Positions 11,454 through 51,241 of a stretch of DNA of 64,000 nt are shown here, in pieces. Position numbers and translations under genes: made by a program. Location of the stretch: assembly GCF_041146795.1 (NCBI RefSeq), contig NC_135176.1:20309286-20373285 (forward strand), given 5' to 3'. The stretch's first letter is position 1. Each line of letters opens with the position of its first letter. The notes below the pieces were generated by a model, which saw nothing but the letters and a program-made list of their open reading frames with translations, searched no databases and was not told the origin of the DNA. This DNA is from Maylandia zebra. Lineage: Eukaryota; Chordata; Actinopteri; Cichliformes; Cichlidae.

Positions 11454-14400
11454 ATGGCTTTGAATGGAGGTTTGTGAACTTGTGTTGTAAAAACAAGCTG
11501 ACTTTGACATTTCTGCTGCTTTCCTGCATTGTGATTTAAAAAAAGAAATTCTTTTTATTGAGGCTGTTCCTCTGGGTTACTTTATTTTTGCTTTTAAATT
11601 CGTCGCTGCCAGCGTAAACATGTTGTTAGCCAAACGGTAGCCCGGCTGGTTTGCTAGCTAGCTTGTCATTTCCTAGCAGAGCAGTTCACCTGTGATAGTC
11701 ACACTTCAAAACAGTGCCAAAAGGGTTTTTGTTTTAATCCCGCTGAAACGGTAAAGTAGAAGCAGACATATAATAGTATCCACAAGTTACAGCAGCGCTT
11801 AAGACTGTTTATAATCCTAAAGTTTTGAGAATACGAAAGAAGGATAGTTGTGGTCTGAAATCTGAAAATAAAATGAAACGTTTCGGCTGTTACTGACCTG
11901 CAGATGAAGAGGATTTTAAGTGGGAGCCTCCAACAGAAGCAGAAATGAAGGTGATCCAGGCTCGTAGGGAGCGGCAAGACAAAATCAGCAAGCTGATGGG
12001 AGACTACCTGCTGAAAGGGTACAAGATGCTTGGAGAAGCCTGCGAAGTGTGTGGGGTGAGTGAAGCAGGACGCTGTGCTGTGTTTGTCAGGTTGGGTGAG
12101 TTAGCCTCTGATATGTTATCATGATATTTTATTAAATATGCAATAATTATATTTCTAAGTATATAGAAAAATATCAACGTCCTGATGATTGCAGCTCCCA
12201 GCCAGCAGCAAACAAAATGAAGACTGCCTAATTTGAAGTATGGATCTATTGTCAGAAGATGCCAGCAGGGTTATAGTGCAATAGTACTGACACTGCATGA
12301 TAAACAGTGAGAGAGCAAAGGCCAAATGTAAGCCCAGAAATGGCTTAAATGTAATCCCTGGAAATTTTAAGTAAGAGCTTAAAAAAAGGTTAAAACAATA
12401 GCAGTTTCGCAACAACTATTCCAACTAAAGGAACTTAACCTGCACCTAATAAAATTGAATAATATTTTCTACCTGGGATGTCATATCTTAGTTGAGCTTT
12501 TTAACCACCTGTTTAACAGAAGGAGGTCGTTTTGACCCTCTTGGCATTTTAAAAGTTATGTGACTTTGTTAAATTAAAACCACCTCATCATCATCATCAT
12601 CATCTCGTATTTCATCAAATACTGAATTTTGAGTGTGGGATCAAAAGGGAAAAAAAATATGAGTGCTTTTATCTAGAACCACGGAGGACATCATTTTGAC
12701 CCCATAGAAACTGATGTGAAACCACTGCTGTAGCAGAATCAGAAAGGGTTTTATTGCCAAATGTTGAGCAGGTTTACAACATTAGGAAATTGCTGCGGTG
12801 CTTCAATGCAAACACAGGGTTGCCCAGCAATACCATGTTTACACTTGAGCCAGAACTTGCCAGATATGATTTATTTAAAAACTCTATGTAGGGGGACTGT
12901 AGTTAGATCCAAAGTAAATAATTATTGCAAAGCTGAGGATGGGATTTCAAGCCGAAGTGGAGTGGTAGAGAAGCACTGTGTGACTGAATGTGTGAGGAAC
13001 CAGGAAGGTTGATGGCTGTGCGGAGCAGCAGAGGAGCCGTAGCTGAAATGAATGGAGAGCTAATCCGAGCAAATAAAGAGTGAAATCCAGAGCACAGCAA
13101 CCAAATCAGTTTTAGTCTTGAGCAGGAGAGGTGAAGAGCTGCAGGCAGAGGAGTGAGCACACAGATTGGGTGATCAAAATCACCCCTCCTGAGGGTTCTA
13201 GTGTTTATCGTCTATAAACGTTACAGTTCTGTTAGGATGTCCCAAAAGGGGAAATCTGATAAGTATTACAAACGCATAAATATTGAAAAAAAAACCTAAA
13301 TAGGGTAAAGTGTGAATTTTATAGGTTAGTTTTAATGTAAAGATGGCACAGATAGTTCTTTCAAACTATATGAGATTTGTACATTTATATTTTCCTCTTT
13401 TTTTTTCTTTTCTTCATCTGCCTCATTCACCACTTCTCCCTTATGCCCACCTCATCCTCTTCCTGCTCACCTGTAGTCTCATCTTGTGAACTGAATTACA
13501 TGCTTTAACATAAGAAAATGTCCATTAAAAATACTTTAGTCCAGATTTCACCTGGTTGTCAGCAGATTAGACACTCCTGTCTCCAGACAGCTGGCAACAT
13601 ACCAACTATAACACCACCTGGTTATACGCTAACATTGTGCCAGCTAAATAAAAATCCCTCCCATAAACAGTTTGATTACACTCTCACATCGTCTGAGATT
13701 TTATTCATAGAGGCTGACAACGTTAGATCCACTTAAAAGAAAGCTTCTGACACAAGCTCACATCAGGGGAAAAAAGGAAAAAGCAGTGGTTACTGACAGA
13801 AGTTCAGGACATCCTCAACAACTCACCTCAGTATCACTGTCATCAGGAAGGAGTGACTTTCTCTGACTCATCACCAACTTTTACAGCCTCCTTCAGAAGC
13901 TGTAAAACACCCCCACTCTAAATGCATGTGGGGGATTCTCACCCAGCTTGTTGACAGCTGAGGTAAACGGTGATCCGAGAGTCTTCACTTACCACACATG
14001 AATGCCAGACAAAGTGACTGGGATGAAAACGTAAATTATCGCCTAATGTTTAATTGAAATGTGTGCCCCCCCCCCAATTTGTTGTTAGGTGTAATTGTTG
14101 TTCAGATATTTTAAAATATAGTGTGTATACAAATAGTAGTAGAAACGTGCATTTAAGGGGATGTTTAGAGCAACTGTTATGGGGTGTAGAGGGTTAAAAC
14201 CCTCCTTTACCACCATGTTAACTGCATCAGTAATTTCAATCCACTGTACGCTCTTCCTGTCATGTGGAGTGCCCCAGTGATGCTCAGTGGAGTCATGTTT
14301 ACATTCGGTTTCACATCACCAGCTGCAGATTTTTACTTATTTTTTTGTTTGGCTTCATAGCCTGGTTGTATTTTTGCCTCAAGCAGTGAAACAACTTTTT

Positions 14401-15703
14401 TTTTTTTTTTTTTTTCCTTCCTTTTGTTAAGTAGCTCCTTTGGGTCCTAAATCATCATCTCTTGTTAAACATGCCTGGGCTTGTGTCATCATCTGTGCTA
14501 GGAAATATAAAAACATGGTTTTGCTGTGTCATTGATGGCGCAAAGTGGCACTTTTTTAAATTTTTTATTATTATGTAAAAATGTATGCAGGTGTTATCAT
14601 GAACAGAAGGTGAGGAGTGGCATCATTTATGTATTTGTGTTTTTCAGACTATTCTTCTCCAGGACAAACAGCAGAAAAACTACTGCGTCTCATGCCAGGA
14701 GCTGGACTCTGATATTGACAAAGACAACCCTGGTATGCATTAAAAAAATGTATTTAAAATGTATTTATACAGGTAAACCTCATTGAGACATGGGGTCATA
14801 TCTTCAAGATTGACCCGTTTAAATATCTATACAGAATTAAATTTTAAAACATTAGAATTCATATAAACAATTAACTGGAAAAAATAAAACGAATTTAAAA
14901 AAACACAAAAAAAAGAGTAGCATTAACACATTAAGAGTAGGAGCAGCCGTCCAATGATGCTTTCTCCAGTGTCCTTAGAATTTGCTTAAAACCCTTCAGC
15001 TCAACCAGACAATTTACATTTAAAGTTACAAATGTCAAGTTGTTTAGAAGATTTGGAAACTGTCATTTACACTGCAAAACTAGTTTGAACATAAATTGCT
15101 ACTCGACCACCCTTTCACAAACGGTCTGCACAATAGATATTTAAACCTTTAAATCACACAGTCTTATGTTTTCCATGTAAATAATTATAAATATCTTTTC
15201 AAAAAACATACATATGTTAGCCCACTTTGTGTTCTTGTTACATTGTCTGCCCTTTCTTCCTCCCAGCCCTGAATGCTCAGGCTGCATTGTCCCAGGTGAG
15301 GGAAAGGCAGCTCGCAGCCCAGTCCCCCACACCGTCCCAGACTCCTGAGCTCAATGACAGCCCCAGCAGCAGTCAGGGAAATATGTCCATTCCCCAGCCT
15401 AGACCAGAGCACTGTGAGGGGGCTGCCGCAGGTGGAAGAACTCCTCTGCCTCCACCCGCTGTCCCTCCTCCTTCAACTCCAGCCTCCACTGCAGCCCTGG
15501 CACCAGCTCGTCCCTCAGTTACTCCACAGAGCTCTGCCCAGCGACTTGTGTTGCAGGAAGCCGAGGAAGCTGTCCTCACCAAACTTCGCTGGGCCACTAA
15601 CCAGTTACAAAGCTCAGCCTCACTGGAAGCGAGCATCCAGCTCTGCAGCCTCATCAACAGCTGTGCCAACTCGCTGCGCAGCCTCAAGGAGCTCACCCAG
15701 TAG
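11454..15703 (+). CDS. znrd2: Zinc ribbon domain-containing protein 2 (SSSCA1, p27 autoantigen)
   Basis: Small cytosolic zinc-ribbon protein known in human as Sjogren syndrome/scleroderma autoantigen 1, reported in mitosis and tankyrase binding. Its molecular role is poorly defined. Coding exons: 11454-11469, 11904-12055, 14648-14732 and 15267-15703. They join in frame to 229 residues (human about 199). The start MALNG matches the mammalian N-terminus. A conserved block follows (WEPPTEAE, QARRERQDKISKLMGDYLL). The zinc ribbon has Cys52, Cys55, Cys69 and Cys72 in CEVC and YCVSC. ALNAQAALSQ opens the last exon. A Pro/Ser-rich linker, longer than in mammals, leads to a conserved C-terminal helix with SLEASIQLCSLI, ending in SLKELTQ. 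Splice sites are canonical. Identification is very firm. Confidence 0.96.
14392..14415. repeat. Poly(T) tract in znrd2 intron 2
   Basis: Run of T, with few interruptions, about 230 bases before the exon 3 acceptor. No other structure was seen nearby. Confidence 0.7.
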
Positions 15704-16725
15704 CTGCCACAGACTGGCTGAAACCCTGGAACACTGTTTCTGCTTGCCTCTGTCTTGGAGTAATGACTCTGGTTCAGCTTCTCTCTTGCTTAGAGATGAT
15801 TTCAAAATTGGTCAAAGTATTATGAAAATAGGAATATAACATCAAAAGTGCTCCGGTTACTCTTGGATTAATGTAGTTGTATAGCTGGCAGAAATGTTAC
15901 AAATTTGACTGTTTTTTCACTCTTTTGGAAGTTAGAGCTGATATTAATCTAAAAACATAATTAATTTAACCCATTCTGTGATTAAATTCTTCTAATATGG
16001 TTTAATCTATAGAGCAAAGAGATAAATGCCAGTTAACACATGTTTCTATGCATTTCCATTGAGAAAAAGCCAGCTTTTTTGATACAGCACCACAAATGCT
16101 GGACCCTGAGTTGAAACCACTGATGTCAGTGTCTGATAGAGGGGCTATCACCAGATATTCACCAGTGATTTGCTGAAGCAGCCAACAGAGTCTGTCCTGC
16201 GTTGTTATCTCCCCTTAGAAATGACCCTTTCTTCCTCTCTTTACCACTCGATTGTCAAACCTGTGGAAATTTGGGATGGTCCTCCTTGGGCAGAACTGGC
16301 TTCACACTAGTCACATGTCGGTGGAAAAGAGTTATAAGGGATCTTTTACTACATTCAGATTTATAGTCAGTATTTTTGCCAAAACGCGTCATTCCTCTAA
16401 TGTGGCCCTGTATTGTCTCTCAAAGCCTGCTGCTCATTCTGGCTCTGTTTCTGTTGTCTCTGCCATTGTGGCAGTGCAAAGATGGTCATTGTAGAAAGTT
16501 TTTGTTGTATATGTGTTTGATGCCTAATGGTGACGGTCAGGTGGCTCGCCGATGTGTCTATGAGAGCGCGCAGAGTTCGGGAGTCAGACATAATACTTTG
16601 AAAAAAGCTGAGAGCAAATATACTCTGAATTGTATGTTGATAGAGGAAAAGCCAGCTTCAGTGTTGATCAAGGTAGTAAAAGATTTCTAATAATGTATCA
16701 CAATAAAGCACTTCTTGTTCAGGAG
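15704..16725 (+). other. znrd2: znrd2 3' untranslated region and poly(A) signal
   Basis: The first canonical AATAAA after the stop lies at 16702-16707, giving a 3' UTR of about 1 kb. The small open frames inside (for example 16252-16494) are not conserved products I recognise. Confidence 0.55.
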
Positions 16726-17427
16726 CTCTGCAGCTTGTTTCTTTTCATAAGAGGGCTTCATAAAAGCTGGATCCATACACAACACCATCCACACACAAAG
16801 GGGGGTTTAAAGTCATTTACAGGGGCACAGAAACACATCAAAATAGTTTTAATTTGAGAATGATGTGTTGAAGCAAGTTCAAAATAAATGTTTATGGCTT
16901 TTGCATCATCTCCATGCAAGTTTTGATTTATTGCGTGGCAGGCTGGCTTTAACTGGAGTTAGAGAAGTGCTTCAGTTAAAGAAAACACTGTTGTGCACTT
17001 TATCCGAAAATCGGGACAATCATGGTGCTGTTGCAGTCGGGTGAAGCAGGGATGCTGTCTGAAAGCTTGACTTCACATTTGTTACTCCCACATTACATCT
17101 AGTCTGCTTTGCACTTGGAAAGTGTGGTTCGATGGGGCAGCTATTTTCTGTGAGAATAAAACAGAAATAAGGACTGTTTCCACTTAAGGTTTGTTTTCCA
17201 TGTTTTATCTGTGCCATTGCGTCTCCCGATGATGTGATGGAAGAGTTTGTGCCACGGAGCTGACTGTCCACTGGGTGGTGTCTTTTCATCACTGATGCTG
17301 CTGCTGCTGCTGCTGCCCAAGGGCTTGCAACATCCTGACCTCCAGCAGGGGATGCTGCTGGGGCTCGGAGAAATTGCACATCAGGTGAGGAAGCATCCAG
17401 TCCAAAAGTGATCATCTTCCAGATTGT

Positions 17428-17429
<2 letters not shown>

Positions 17430-17457
<28 letters not shown>
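17430..17457. repeat. Poly(T) tract
   Basis: Uninterrupted run of 28 T. It could be the poly(A) end of a minus-strand retroposed sequence, but I see no recognisable body next to it. Confidence 0.85.
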
Positions 17458-17461
<4 letters not shown>

Positions 17462-18084
17462 ATTGGTAAACATTATAGATAACAGGATTTACACAGGAGG
17501 TTTTATAGAAAATAAAATAAAAATGACCTGTTTTGCAAGCCACATTCATCTTTTCACACAAATATTTATACAGCAGTTTATTCTATGCACTTCGGAGCTT
17601 CTTTTACCTTGCATCCACACCTATACCCAATTTAAACTACTACGCCCTGTCAAAAACACTCAGTCATTCTAATGACTCCATAACAGCGTCTCAAAATGAA
17701 ACTTGAGCTGTAGTTGTTTATTTTATTTTTTTCAAGTGGCAAGCACAGATGTTTTACTTTGGCGCTTCTCTGTTCTGTTCAATCCCTCTTTGAATGCTGA
17801 TAATGGATTCTCTAAGGAAGTGGAGAAAGATAAGAAGCACACAAGAGTTCTCTCTTCTTCCTTGTCTCTTGCGATTTCTGAGGCTGGTGACGTGGATGAA
17901 TTTATCCTCAGCAGCAGAGGTGACTCTTGGTCTTCATTTCCTGGGCCGGTCATCATGTGTGCTAGTTTCATCGTAGCACTTGATGGTTTTTGCAACTAAA
18001 CTTGGGGACACATTCCAAGTTTTTCCATTTTCTGGACTGACTGACCTTCAGTTTTTAAAGTAATGATGGGCTGTCATTTCTCTT

Positions 18085-18492
18085 TACTTAGCTGGTTGGT
18101 TTTTGCCATAATATGAATTCTAACAGTTGTCAAAGAAAGCTGTCAGCTGTGTACCAGCTGTGACTTCTGCACAACACAACTGATGGTCCCAACCCCATCA
18201 AGAAGGCAAGAAATTTCACAAATAAACCCTGACCTGTGAAGCGAAAACCATTTCAGCTGACTACATCATGAAGCTCATTGATAGAAGGCAAAGGCTGTCA
18301 ACAAAGCAAAGGGTGGCTACTTTCAGGAATCTAAAATATAAAACATATATATTTATTTTTTTGCTACATGACTCCATATATCTTGCTTCATGCATTTGAT
18401 GTTTTCAGTATGTGTCTACAATGTAGAAAGTAGTAAAAATAAAGAAAAACCATTAAATGAGAAGCTGTGTCCAAACTTTTGACTGGTGTGTG
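18085..18492. mobile_element. Non-autonomous DNA transposon remnant (Tc1/mariner-like)
   Basis: The right part (GGGTGGCTACTTT, then AAAATATAAAACATAT, then TAAAGAAAAACCATT) and the terminal GTCCAAACTTTTGACTGG match my memory of an abundant fish Tc1/mariner-type element end. The left part is degraded, and no transposase frame remains. Confidence 0.5.
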
Positions 18493-18953
18493 TATATCCA
18501 TGACAGCTTTATTTGCCATTCTCCTGATGTGATTGGTAATGTCAGAGGGGAAGTTTGAAACAGTTTATAACAACTTATGTGGCCATTTCTTCCTCTTGTA
18601 AACCTCAGGTTGAAATTTAACCTTAGATTAGTTGAATTTATCTGAAAACATGAAGTTGTAAAGTCCGTTTTCTCTCGTCGTGCTGCATGCTTGATATGAG
18701 AATTGTGTAAAGGTTCCCTAATCTATGTGGGATCCAGAACTTTGCAACTTGGTAAAAATTTACACTCATTCAAAAGTTGTATGCTACTCCAAGCAAAAAT
18801 ACACTAACTTGCACTCGCTGTCCTGCAGGAGCACTTACAGCCACTGCTGGAGAAGAAAATCAAGAGAGACGAGTAAGATCAGATGTTAGCACTGTGCAGG
18901 CATATTTTGTGCCATCTACATGCTCCAACGTGCTTGTTGTTTGATTCTGAAAA

Positions 18954-18993
18954 TGCATGCCTGCATTCACAGAGATGTGAATGCAGGCATGCA
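18954..18993. repeat. Perfect 17-bp inverted repeat with 6-base loop
   Basis: The left arm TGCATGCCTGCATTCAC (18954-18970) is exactly complementary to the right arm at 18977-18993. The loop is AGAGAT. It lies in the intergenic stretch, and no transposon ends are visible around it. Confidence 0.9.
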
Positions 18994-21394
18994 GTTTGTG
19001 GTTTCATGAGGATTTTGTCATTTTTCTCCATGTTTAATACAAAGAAACTTACTTGTTTTTTTTATGTCAAACAGGATGCTTTCATGTTCCTAATCAGCTG
19101 TTTGCCACTGTGTGTGATACAGTGGGAGGTTTTAGAGACTCTGAGTTGCAATCCTAGAGTTTCATCCTTCACACAGTAGTATCAGGGAGGTTTGTGATTT
19201 CTTCAAGATTTTCTTACTTCACTTCAATGTGTTAAATGACCATAGGTTTTCAACAGCAGTGTATGGGGGAAAACAACCTGCTTTTTAAAATTATGCATAC
19301 AAGACAAACCATTTTGCTTCCTCTTGAGACTCCAGCGATAACAAAATCGACCTTCAGATTATCAGAAATGATTCCTGAGTAAATCCTGATGGAATCCTGT
19401 TCAGAGGTCATGAATGCAGATATATTAAGCTGTCATTAAACGTTTGAAAGTCAGTGTCTGTGTTTAACAAGTGACTTTGCACATCATGGTTTTTCTTTCT
19501 ACTTTGCATTGAAGTCTTGGAATATAACTTCAGCGTGTGCCACAGATATGAACAGTATTCCTGCATTCGGTTAAAGACAACCAGGGGGTGGTATTGCCAA
19601 ATATGACCAACAGGGGACATGCTGCCTTCAGCCAAGAGAGAGCTCCTGCAGTCCTCCACCTTCTCCTCCTCCTTCTCTGAGGTCATCCTACATGGCTGCA
19701 GCATGGGGAAAACCATTTGCTTTGGAGAGATGTCTGAGAAGAACGTCTCACGCTGTTCTCTATTTATAATCAACACATGTTGTGGATATTGTTAGAATAT
19801 GCCTCTCTGTCACTCTAAATGAGAGTTGGGCTGAATTTCTGTGTGTGTGTGTGCGTGTGTGTGTCTGTGTTCATGCTCTCTATCTCATCCATCACCAGAA
19901 TGTTTTTGTGGTTTGGCCTTTTAGGCTCAATGCAAATGTAAATTTTCACACTGCTCACTGCTCGTCTCATAGAAGCCTTTTTTATCACTATTGGTATCAT
20001 ATGACTCAGTTACTGTAAATTCAACAGTCAGTGATTAGTAAAACAAATAGACATCAGAAGGGGTGGTGACAGCAGGCAAAGCTGGAAAGGGGAATAATAC
20101 TACCAGAGCTACAATACACTGACTTGTGAGGTCAGTACCTACAGCTGGGAAATAACCCAGATAGGCAAAGAGAAACAAAAGTGATATGAAAATAAAAGAG
20201 ACAACACAAAAATGACATGTTTGTGCTACAGTAGAAGAGGCCAGACAGCAGCAAGTGTTTACAGTAGACAGAAATTCGTTTTACTGACTGCAGAGAGCAC
20301 CAATTAACAAAAGAGGGGATGAGATGACACCGCAGGCTGTTATGTGTGTGTCTGTGTACATGTTTAGAGTAGGATTGGGCAGAGGTACTGAGAGGTATAA
20401 TGCTGTGTTGAATACCGAACCAAAGAGTAACATTAGCCCAACTCTGAGTCATGAGAGAGTTACCCCCCTGCTGCTGCTGCCCCACACTCCTCTACTCCAG
20501 CTGCCTCTGTCCATCCATCAATCCCTGTTCTCCATCCTATAAATACACTCCTGCTCTCACTGAGGAAAATCCCTGTGCCTTGACCTAGCTTACACACACG
20601 CATACACACACAAACACACACTGGTCTGTAGTCTATTGGCTCTCCTCAGTGGAAACTATTCCTCTAACTACATGATCCACACTTTCCTGAGTGAGCGTTG
20701 GATGACGCAGCCGAAACTCAGAAAGTGATTTCAGTTATATACCCAATTTGAAAAACGCAATTTCAAGACACAGTGTGCTTTCAGCTTGCTGGAGATGAGA
20801 TTATGAACGGCTGATTAAGTTAAATGTCAGATAAGGCTGTTCAAGATAGCTAGGATCAAAGTCTGCAGGTATAACTGAGGACTGTCACCTCAGTGCCTCC
20901 ACACAAGCAGCAAGATAAAGGAGTTTGCATACCACTGCATCAGTCTTTGCATATCCTGTCTGACTCTGCCTGTCTCTCTGTTGCTGGCTGCTTTCACCCA
21001 TGAAAAAAGGGAGGGTTAACTAACTCTAAAGGAAGCAGACCTATATTACAACAACCCCACGCTTGAGTCAGCTGCGCCGTCTCCACGTGTGGATTACTGG
21101 CAGAAAGAGTCAGTGAGAGCTCCTGCAGTGGTCTGACTGAAACTTCGGGCTGCTGTCGTATTAATTTGAAGCTTTTGTTAATGACAGAGCGGAATCGGTT
21201 CCTCTTTACTGACTCTTCAGCTGCCTGTTCACGGTGTTCGGCTCTTGCTTCTCGGTACATGGCGACATTTCTGTCCTTTTTGTTGTGTGTCAGTGTGTGA
21301 TTCAACTCGGTGCCAATGAGCGCAAGTCACAGCTTGTGTGAAGTTCATTATAAGCAACAGGAGCAGCAGCAGCAGAGAAGGAAGAAGAAAGCCT

Positions 21395-21493
21395 TATAAG
21401 GAGCACAAGCAGCGGACAAAGTTGGATTATTGTCAGGCGGAGGGCTTCTTCAGTTTTCCTCTTTCTTAGGTTTTATTTTAACCGCTGGAAGTT
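21395..21493 (+). promoter_or_regulatory. ehbp1l1: Likely proximal promoter/5' UTR of ehbp1l1
   Basis: A TATAAG motif at 21395-21400 lies about 95 bases before the ATG. It is preceded by a purine-rich, AGC-repeat stretch and followed by a GC-richer leader. A further TATAAATA lies at about 20538-20545. Which one is used cannot be told from sequence. Confidence 0.35.
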
Positions 21494-48491
<26,998 letters not shown>

Positions 48492-49360
48492 GACGAGTGA
48501 GGACAAGCACAAACGGCTTTTACTCCAAAGCCCCAAAAGAGTACTTTTTTTAAAAATAGAAAGCTGTTTTTTAAGGATGCTGGGGCTCTGTATTTTCTTG
48601 TATTTAAAGTGCCTTGAGGACTGCTCTGAGTTTGACACTGCAAAACATATGTCATCTTCTCTGATAAAAAAAAAAAAAGAAATTCAAGTGTTCATTATTT
48701 TAAGTGTGTCTTAATATATAAGTATTGATTGATTCTTTTCACCTATTTTTATTTATTTAAATTATGTATCTGACTGTTTTACATCTATTGCACATTTGCT
48801 TTTTGTGTGTTTCTGTTTCTAATCTGTGACTTTCAGTATTCAAACACTGGCTTATCCTCCATTGTGAAAAACGAGGCCAAAATATTTGCAGCCTTGAGGG
48901 GAAGTTTAGTTTACAGTTGTTTGTAATCTGCAGGTTTCTAGTAATGTCACCCTACTTGTCACTTCCCCGAGGAAAAAGTCCATAAACACGCCCGAGCATT
49001 TTGGATATCAAAATAGTATGTGGTAAGTCATGAGCTGGACTCGAATGCCCAATGTTGTTAGCGGAGGATACGTGTTTTCAGATTCAGGATGACCCCCTGC
49101 AGCCTCATGGAGCTCAAAGATGTTTCCAGCCTAAAGTTACACCTTGGTAACTTGCAGTCTTTGTGGATGTGATTGCTCACGTCTGCAATATTCACAGAAA
49201 TCAAAGTGCTTTCCATTTCTGTGTCGACTACTGCATGCATGCTTATGGAGGTGTGCTAATAAAGTGGCACTGTGCTCCACAGCACCACTATGTATTCATA
49301 CTGTAGCTGCGTATAATGAATCGAGGATGTTTGTGATGATGAAAATAAAAACATATCGGC
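48492..49360 (+). other. ehbp1l1: ehbp1l1 3' untranslated region
   Basis: Stop at 48489-48491. Candidate poly(A) signals are AATAAA at 49257-49262 and at 49344-49349. Either would give a 3' UTR of about 0.8-0.9 kb. An A-run at 48665-48677 is internal. Confidence 0.5.
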
Positions 49361-49719
49361 TGGTTGCTCATCTGTCATGACTGTTTTCATCACTTAGTCT
49401 TCATCACACTTCATAGATTATGTAACCCAGGGCAGTAACTGTAATATGATCCTAATGTATAATCGTAACATGCTAAAATCACCCTGTGCACATAATAGCA
49501 TAAAGGCATTGGACGCTACAAAAATATCCCCTAATGTGATGCTGCAGTGATCACAAAACAGACATTGCTGGATAGTGATCAATACAGCTGAAATCTAAAT
49601 TTAACAACACTTCAGGGTAAATATCTGTTTTTACCTTGCTTGGTGTGTCTCAAATGAGGTTTGGTAATGCATCTCCAACTGGCAATCCAGCTGTGAGGAA
49701 ATTACTTAAATTGTTAAGC

Positions 49720-50060
49720 CAAAGACGTCAAACTCATTTTACATCATGGGCCACATACAGCCCACTAGGGTTAAGTTGGTTGGACCAGTGTAGAGAAGCT
49801 TAACTACACATGTGATCTCTGAGATATCTTAACATAAGAAGGGGGGAAAGTGTAATTTTAACAGTTTTAACAGTGTACAGTTATTTCCCAGACTGCCCTG
49901 TAATTATAAAACAGAAAGCTATTGTTTATGCATAAAAAACAACCTTTTTCTTTTAGTTAAAAGGCCAAAATGTATGCTCTTCTTTAAAGTTTCCAAAGTT
50001 GTCCAGTGGGCCAGCTTTGACCGTCTGCCAATAAGTGATTTCCAGTATTTATGATTGGCG
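49720..50060. repeat. Probable interspersed repeat
   Basis: It opens with GACGTCAAACTCATTTTACATC and GGGCCACATACAGCCCAC and later has GTCCAGTGGGCCAGCTTTGACC. These are phrases I associate with a dispersed fish repeat. The remaining sequence up to the tRNA gene (50061-50750) is AT-rich with nothing recognised. Confidence 0.4.
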
Positions 50061-50753
50061 GTATTTAAACGGTTGTAAATGACTTGTTGGCCTTTAATAT
50101 GTAAAACATATGTCAAATATATCTCTTGTGAATGGGATCGAGCCACTTTAAGCCAGAAAGATCATTTCTGCCACAGAGTAGAAGCTGCAATCAGTTTCTG
50201 GCAATTATTTATGCTTTATTTATGAATATGATACTCTCATTAACATAAAAAAATGTCTTTCTCAGAAGAGATCTGGCAAAGAGGGAAGCAACAACCATAA
50301 CATAACAGTTGTATAAATATATTTTAAGTGCCAAAAACGATTGGATTGATTATAATGTAGAACACAGAAGAACAATAACGCAGAGTCATAAAGATTCTTA
50401 CAAAACATGTAATTTCTTTATTTTATTTATAAGACCTTCGTAAATCCTGCTGACTGCAGACTATCAATATAACCAAAGATATTGATGAATTAAAATGTGA
50501 CTATATACACTTAACTATATATTTTTGGCATTGTATAATCTATTTGACGTGTAGACTGATACTGATAAATCAGCTAACAAAAATCAGTTTAATAAAAGAA
50601 ATTATAAGTCAGAGCCACTGTTTAGTACTACTGCACGAACACAGCAAAGAGCAAATGTAAACTGATGCAGCCCCAAAAGATCTTAATAGAGGCATGAAAA
50701 TCGTTTTCTGTATGCGATTGGATGTAAGGTGCAGAATAACGATCTCCAGCATG

Positions 50754-50825
50754 TCCCTGGTGGTCTAGTGGTTAGGATTCGGCGCTCTCACCGCCGCGGC
50801 CCGGGTTCGATTCCCGGTCAGGGAA
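50754..50825 (+). tRNA. tRNA-Glu (anticodon CTC)
   Basis: 72 bases fold as a complete cloverleaf. Acceptor arms TCCCTGG and TCAGGGA pair, the A box is TGGTCTAGTGGTTAGG, the anticodon stem-loop is CGGCGCTCTCACCG with CTC, and the B box is GGTTCGATTCC. There is no intron. A run of five T at 50831-50835 is a good Pol III terminator. It sits alone between ehbp1l1 and rce1 and looks functional. Confidence 0.95.
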
Positions 50826-51241
50826 CTAGCTTTTTCGTGTTCTATGATGGCTACATGTTTGTTTTCCAATTACACAACTACTTCTACTGGCACGGAGAGG
50901 CTAAGCTTCACCTGTTTTTTTTTTTTTTTTTTTTATCTCTGACCCTAGTATAAAAATATTGAGTCATAACCAAAACTGAATATTTACTGTTATGTATTAT
51001 GTTTGTTTGCACGTAGTCTTGTTTACACTCGTACCGTTTACCTGAATGAGCTTGTTTTTTGCGTGCAGTTACTGGACTTCATAGAGCATTAGAGCTAATC
51101 AGCTAATCACCAGGACTCACTAATCTGAAATAACTGACAGGATCGAGCCGATCCAAAGCGGGGTGAACCTGCACTCCTTTGTTAGCCGCCGCTTAGCTGG
51201 AGAACCAGCTGAAGTTGTGATTGCAAACCCTCACGTTTGTC

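Larger units (their letters stand above)
16730..21290. other. Intergenic stretch between znrd2 and ehbp1l1
   Basis: No gene recognised. It contains a CTG-repeat run (about 17296-17317), a 28-base poly(T) tract (17430-17457), a DNA-transposon remnant (about 18.1-18.5 kb), a perfect hairpin (18954-18993) and a short GT run (about 19841-19862). A minus-strand open frame at 17020-17415 has an alanine run made by the CTG repeat and no family resemblance. Confidence 0.6.

Noticed and set aside
12730-12800. AGAATCAGAAAGGGTTTTATTGCC block resembling a dispersed fish repeat start
   Set aside because: Too short and degraded to delimit or classify.
17020-17415. Minus-strand open frame of 131 codons with an alanine run, considered as a possible FAM89B-like neighbour of znrd2
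   Set aside because: The alanine run is made by a CTG repeat, no FAM89 motif is visible in any frame, and there is no splice or promoter context.
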